From NCBI GenBank assembly GCA_902490305.1, contig CABUDI010000003.1:1-64000 (forward strand): a DNA stretch of 64,000 bases, in the 5' to 3' direction. The stretch is from an uncultured Collinsella sp. (GTDB taxonomy: Bacteria > Actinomycetota > Coriobacteriia > Coriobacteriales > Coriobacteriaceae). The notes under the pieces are model-generated. The model was not told where the DNA came from and did no database searches. It was given only the letters and a program-made list of their open reading frames with translations. Made by a program: the position numbers and the translations under genes. This document shows positions 60,229 through 64,000 of this stretch, one piece after another (position 1 is the first letter of the stretch; every line of letters starts with the position of its first letter).

Positions 60229-61590
60229 ATGGATACTGTTCTGAGCGTTCTTTCATCGGTCTTTTGGGGCCTGCTGATGCTTTCCGTCCTCGTGTTTTTG
60301 CACGAGGGTGGCCACTTTTTGGCGGCGCGTGCCTGCGGCGTCCGTGTGACCGAGTTCTTTTTGGGCCTGCCGTGCCGCTTTGACATCCATTACACGTCGC
60401 GTCGCATTGGAACCAAGTTTGGCGTGACCCCGCTGCTGCTGGGTGGCTACGCTGCCATCTGCGGTATGGATCCGACCGATGTCTCGTGCGCCGATCGCGT
60501 GCTCGCGGCTATCTACCGTCATGGTCGCGTGACCGTGGCCGACCTTGCTGTCGAGCTCGAGCTTTCCGAGGAGGATGTGCTCGAGGCTTGTGCTCTGTTG
60601 CTGGGCTGGGGCTCCATCGCACCTTGGTATGAGGATGGGGAGAAGCCCTCACCGAGCTACTATCCCACTAAGTATCAGACACTGCCTCGAGACGCTGCGG
60701 GTTACACCACCTTTGACGGCCGCCGGTTCGATCGAGAGCATGCGACTGCCGAGGGCGATGTGTGGGAGCTGCCGTGCGGCGAGGCTGATTTCTTGGCGCA
60801 AGAGCGCTCGCACACTTATCTTGGCCAGGGCTTTCTCAAGCGCGCCTTTATGCTGCTCGCGGGCATTCTCGTCAATATCCTGACGGGTTTTTTGCTCCTT
60901 ATGAGCATCTATTCCATTACGGGTGTCACCGTGCCGATGGATACCAACGTGATCGGTCAGGTTGACGAGGGGTCTATTGCCGCCAAGGCGGGTATCGAGG
61001 GCGGCGACGCGATACTTTCGGTTGACGGAGTATCGTGCTCTACCTGGATGGACGTTTACGATGCCATCGGCAAGGCCGCCGGTAAGGACGATATCGCCAT
61101 TGAGTATGAGCGCGACGGCAAGCAGCATTCGACCTCGGTTGCGCTCAAAGAGGACGAGCGCCTAGGTGTGTATGCCTCTACGCAGGTGGTCCGTTTAGAC
61201 CCCATCACGTCGGCTCGCCTTTCGTTCTCCTATGTCGTGCAGACAGCGGAGGGCGTGATGCGCCTGCTCCAGCCGCAGCATACGATGGAGATTCTCGATC
61301 AGTCTTCTTCGATCGTGGGCATTAGCGTTATGTCCTCACAGGCTGCTGCTGCCGGCCCTGCCACGTTCCTTTCGTTTGCCGCCCTCATTTCGTTCTCGCT
61401 TGGCTTTATGAACCTGCTGCCCATCCCACCACTCGATGGCGGCAAGCTGGTCATCGAGATCATTCAAAAGATTGCTGGCCGCGAGCTTCCGCTCAAGGTC
61501 CAGACGATTGTGAGCTATGTGGGCATCGCGCTCTTTGCGCTGCTGTTTGTCTATATGCTTCGTTCCGACGTCCTTCGATTTATCCTGTAG
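60229..61590 (+). CDS. rseP: RseP/RasP-type site-2 membrane protease with an inserted domain
   Basis: An intramembrane zinc metalloprotease that cleaves anti-sigma factors and leftover signal peptides. It has 453 residues. The metal site HEGGH is at 25-29 in the first span, a PDZ domain contains EGSIAAKAGIEGGDAILSVDG, and the third-ligand motif NLLPIPPLDGGKL is near the end. Between the GGY motif and the next span (LLAGILVNILTGF), about 120 residues occur where relatives have far fewer. Part resembles a winged helix (AAIYRHGRVTVADLAVELEL). ATG 60229 is chosen; TTG 60214 directly abuts the AAGGA site. Confidence 0.93.
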   Translation: MDTVLSVLSSVFWGLLMLSVLVFLHEGGHFLAARACGVRVTEFFLGLPCRFDIHYTSRRIGTKFGVTPLLLGGYAAICGMDPTDVSCADRVLAAIYRHGRVTVADLAVELELSEEDVLEACALLLGWGSIAPWYEDGEKPSPSYYPTKYQTLPRDAAGYTTFDGRRFDREHATAEGDVWELPCGEADFLAQERSHTYLGQGFLKRAFMLLAGILVNILTGFLLLMSIYSITGVTVPMDTNVIGQVDEGSIAAKAGIEGGDAILSVDGVSCSTWMDVYDAIGKAAGKDDIAIEYERDGKQHSTSVALKEDERLGVYASTQVVRLDPITSARLSFSYVVQTAEGVMRLLQPQHTMEILDQSSSIVGISVMSSQAAAAGPATFLSFAALISFSLGFMNLLPIPPLDGGKLVIEIIQKIAGRELPLKVQTIVSYVGIALFALLFVYMLRSDVLRFIL

Positions 61591-61603
61591 GGGAGTGTTT
61601 GGA

Positions 61604-62686
61604 TTGTCTTTATCCCATCCTTTGCCTCGCGAGTTGACGCGCCCCGTGCATGTGGGCGGTGTGCAGATCGGTGGCGGCGCGCCGGTGGTGGTCCAATCCA
61701 TGACCTGCACCGATACCGCTGACGCCCAGGCAACGCTTGCGCAAGTGTGCGCGTTGGCGCAGGCTGGCTGCGATATCGTGCGTGTGAGCGTGCCCACCGA
61801 GGCCGCGCTTGAGGGTTTCCGCACCATCTGTGCCGAGTCTCCGGTGCCGATCGTCGCCGATATTCACTTTAACCATAAGCTCGCCATCGGCGCCGTCGAG
61901 GCTGGTGCCGCCAAGCTTCGCATCAATCCCGGCAATATCGGCGATTGGGCTAAGGTCGATGCCGTGATCGATGCCGCGGGCGCCGCTGGGTGCGCCATTC
62001 GTATCGGCGTCAATGCCGGTTCGCTCGAGCAGGATATCGCCGAGCGCGACGACCTCACGCAGCCCGAAAAGCTCGTGATGTCAGGCGAGCGCTTCGTCAA
62101 GCACTTTGAGGACCGCGGTTTTACGAACATTGTGCTTTCGGCCAAGGCCCATAGCGTGCAAACGACGCTTGATACCTATCGAGCCCTGTCGCGTGAGATT
62201 CCCCACGTTCCGCTTCACCTGGGCGTGACGGAGGCGGGGACCAAGCTCCAGGGCACCATCAAGAGCTCTGTAGGCTTGGGTATCTTGCTTTCCGAAGGCA
62301 TTGGCGACACCATGCGTGTGTCGCTCACAGCCGATCCGGTTGAGGAGCCGCCGGTTGCCTGGGGTATTCTGCAGTCGTTGGGCCTGCGTCGCCGTGGCCC
62401 CGAGATTGTCTCGTGCCCCACATGCGCCCGCTGCCAGGTTAACCTTATTCCCATTGCCGAGGAGGTTACCGAGCGGCTTAAGAACTATTCCGCGCCGCTT
62501 TCGATCGCTGTGATGGGATGTGCCGTTAATGGCCCCGGCGAGGCATCTGATGCCGATCTGGGCGTTGCTTGCGGACGTGGTCAGGCCTTGCTCTTTTCGC
62601 ATGGCCAGATCATTGGTAAAGTAGCTGAGGACCAAATTGTCGACGCGCTTATGGCCGAGGTCGACAAGCTTATTGAGGAGAAATAA
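61604..62686 (+). CDS. ispG: 4-hydroxy-3-methylbut-2-en-1-yl diphosphate synthase
   Basis: This iron-sulfur enzyme forms HMBPP, the next-to-last MEP-pathway step. It has 360 residues: a TIM barrel (VVVQSMTCTDTADAQAT, VADIHFNHKLA, KLRINPGNIGD) and a reductase-like domain with cluster cysteines in SCPTCARCQVN and GCAVNGPGEA. TTG 61604 has AGGGGAG 8 bases upstream; GTG 61595 is also in frame. ProS begins at the base after its stop codon. Confidence 0.96.
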   Translation: MSLSHPLPRELTRPVHVGGVQIGGGAPVVVQSMTCTDTADAQATLAQVCALAQAGCDIVRVSVPTEAALEGFRTICAESPVPIVADIHFNHKLAIGAVEAGAAKLRINPGNIGDWAKVDAVIDAAGAAGCAIRIGVNAGSLEQDIAERDDLTQPEKLVMSGERFVKHFEDRGFTNIVLSAKAHSVQTTLDTYRALSREIPHVPLHLGVTEAGTKLQGTIKSSVGLGILLSEGIGDTMRVSLTADPVEEPPVAWGILQSLGLRRRGPEIVSCPTCARCQVNLIPIAEEVTERLKNYSAPLSIAVMGCAVNGPGEASDADLGVACGRGQALLFSHGQIIGKVAEDQIVDALMAEVDKLIEEK

Positions 62687-64000
62687 ATGACCCGAGCAAT
62701 GTATATGTCTAAGCTTTATGCGCCGACGCTTAAAGAGGATCCGGCGGACGCTGAGCTCGCCAGCCACCGTCTGCTGCTCCGTGCCGGCATGATCCGTAAG
62801 GAGGCCGCCGGTCTATATTCCTACCTGCCGCTTGCTTGGCGCTCGATTCGCAAGATCGAGAACATCGTGCGCGACGAGATGGACGCCGCCGGCGCCCAGG
62901 AGCTTATGATGCCTATCATGGTCGATGCCGAGTTGTGGCGTGAGTCCGGCCGCATCGACGCCTATGGCAAGGAGCTTGTGCGCTTTGACGACCGTCACGG
63001 TCGCGAGTTCGTCCTGGGCCCCACGCACGAGGAGACCGTCACGGCCCTGGTGCGCAATGAGCTGCGCTCCTACAAGCAGCTACCCGTTAACCTCTACCAC
63101 ATCCAGGATAAGTTCCGCGACGAGTTCCGCCCCCGCTTTGGCCTGATGCGCGGTCGCGAGTTCATCATGAAGGATGCCTACAGCTTCTCCGCCACGCAGG
63201 AGAGCCTGCAGGAGGAGTATGACAAGATGAAGCAGGCCTACGCTAACATCTGCGAGCGCTGCTATATCAAGGCCCTGCCCGTTGTTGCCGACTCCGGTGA
63301 GATCGGTGGCGATACCTCCGTCGAGTACATGGCTTTGGCCGACGCCGGCGAGGCTTCGCTCGTCTACTGCGACGATTGCGGCTTTGCTGCCGATGACGAG
63401 GCGGCAAGCACCAAGGTCGTCGTGACCGAGGGTCCTGGTGACGGTACGCTCACCAAGGTTGAGACTCCGGGCATGGGCACCATTGAGGCAGTTGCTAAGT
63501 TCTTTGGGTTCCCCGAGAACGGCACTCGCAAGTCGCTGGCACTCATCGACGCCGAGGGCAAGCCGGTCGTGGCCATTGTTCCGGGCGATCACGAGCTCAA
63601 CGATTGCAAGGCCGAGCACGTCTTTGGCAAGGGCTATCGCATGATGACCGACGAGGAGCTTCAGGCGAACGGTCTGCACAAGGGCTTTATCGGACCGGTT
63701 AACCTGCCCGATGGCATTCGTCTGGTGTGCGACGAGAGCCTGCGCGATTCCAAGCAGTGGGCCTGCGGTGCCAACGAGGTCGATTATCACTTTACCGGTG
63801 CCTGCCCCGAGCGCGACTTTACCGTCGATGAGTGGGCCGATCTGGTCACCGTTGTCGCCGGCGACCCCTGCCCGCACTGCGGCAAGCCGCTCTCCGCTGC
63901 CCGCGGCATCGAGGTCTCTCAGGTCTTCCAGCTGGGCACCAAGTATTCCGAGGCCATGGGTGCCACCTTTATGGACGAGGACGGCAAGGAGAAGCCGCTC
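62687..64000 (+). CDS. proS: Prolyl-tRNA synthetase, N-terminal 438 codons (runs off the window)
   Basis: This class II synthetase charges tRNA-Pro. The visible part starts at ATG 62687 with GAGGAG 6 bases upstream and stays open to the edge. It shows motif 1 RAGMIRKEAAGLYSYLPLA, FVLGPTHEETVT, motif 2 FRDEFRPRFGLMRGREF, and MKDAYSF. From about residue 230 there is an editing-type insertion (VETPGMGTIEAVAKFFG, HELNDCKAEHVFG) typical of the long bacterial form. Motif 3 and the anticodon domain lie beyond the window. Confidence 0.96.
   Translation, partial: MTRAMYMSKLYAPTLKEDPADAELASHRLLLRAGMIRKEAAGLYSYLPLAWRSIRKIENIVRDEMDAAGAQELMMPIMVDAELWRESGRIDAYGKELVRFDDRHGREFVLGPTHEETVTALVRNELRSYKQLPVNLYHIQDKFRDEFRPRFGLMRGREFIMKDAYSFSATQESLQEEYDKMKQAYANICERCYIKALPVVADSGEIGGDTSVEYMALADAGEASLVYCDDCGFAADDEAASTKVVVTEGPGDGTLTKVETPGMGTIEAVAKFFGFPENGTRKSLALIDAEGKPVVAIVPGDHELNDCKAEHVFGKGYRMMTDEELQANGLHKGFIGPVNLPDGIRLVCDESLRDSKQWACGANEVDYHFTGACPERDFTVDEWADLVTVVAGDPCPHCGKPLSAARGIEVSQVFQLGTKYSEAMGATFMDEDGKEKPL

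Noticed and set aside
1..64000. CRISPR arrays, insertion sequences, prophage, replication origin
   Set aside because: No regularly spaced direct repeats, transposase frames, phage structural genes, or DnaA-box clusters were seen.

Overview
The window reads as a single stretch of chromosome from a high-GC, anaerobic gut actinobacterium of the class Coriobacteriia, most likely Collinsella or a close relative. This is inferred from gene content and style, not from a database match. The pointers are GC-rich third codon positions, frequent TTG and GTG starts, a pyruvate phosphate dikinase next to its regulatory protein, a fused AroE-AroK, a fused RmlC-RmlD, and a two-subunit glycyl-tRNA synthetase. 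The genes lie nearly back to back. Most belong to conserved housekeeping operons.

Layout. 1-5474 is a cell-surface polysaccharide block: the end of rfbA, rfbB and an rfbC-rfbD fusion (dTDP-L-rhamnose synthesis), a convergent membrane-anchored glycosyltransferase, and a two-gene ABC exporter. 5529-7447 is an accessory pocket: tRNA-Arg(TCT), the broken remains of an acyltransferase-3 gene, and a tightly coupled two-gene module of unknown function (DUF4869-like protein plus a P-loop ATPase with a possible TOPRIM-like half). 7494-16059, on the minus strand, is a nearly complete aromatic amino-acid cluster in transcription order aroF, tyrA, aroB, aroA, aroC, pheA, aroE-K, aroQ. It has a possible attenuator in front. 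16262-22349 holds tRNA-Arg(CCG), a P-type cation ATPase, a zinc-ribbon membrane protein, a cyclophilin and a TPR membrane protein.

22465-36140 is the cell-shape operon (mreB, mreC, mreD, pbp2, rodA), an unknown membrane protein, a radical-SAM pair, and then rplU, rpmA, obgE, nadD, yqeK, rsfS. After a minus-strand dinB, 37693-64000 follows a gene order widely shared by Gram-positive bacteria: rpsP, khpA, rimM, trmD, lepB; glyQ, glyS, ppsR, ppdK; rplS, rnhB, yraN, comM, dprA, trmFO, xerC; rpsB, tsf; pyrH, frr, uppS, cdsA, dxr, rseP, ispG, proS. The last group links ribosome recycling, isoprenoid and undecaprenyl lipid supply, and membrane proteolysis. proS runs off the right edge.

Points that stand out are: xerC, whose only full-length start appears to be ATA; the DUF4869/ATPase module beside a tRNA; the pre-aroF hairpin with an overlapping small reading frame; an insertion of roughly 100 residues with a helix-turn-helix look inside the RseP-type protease; a family of short intergenic repeats at four sites; and helically phased TTTACC repeats upstream of ppdK. 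I found no CRISPR array, transposase, prophage or replication origin.
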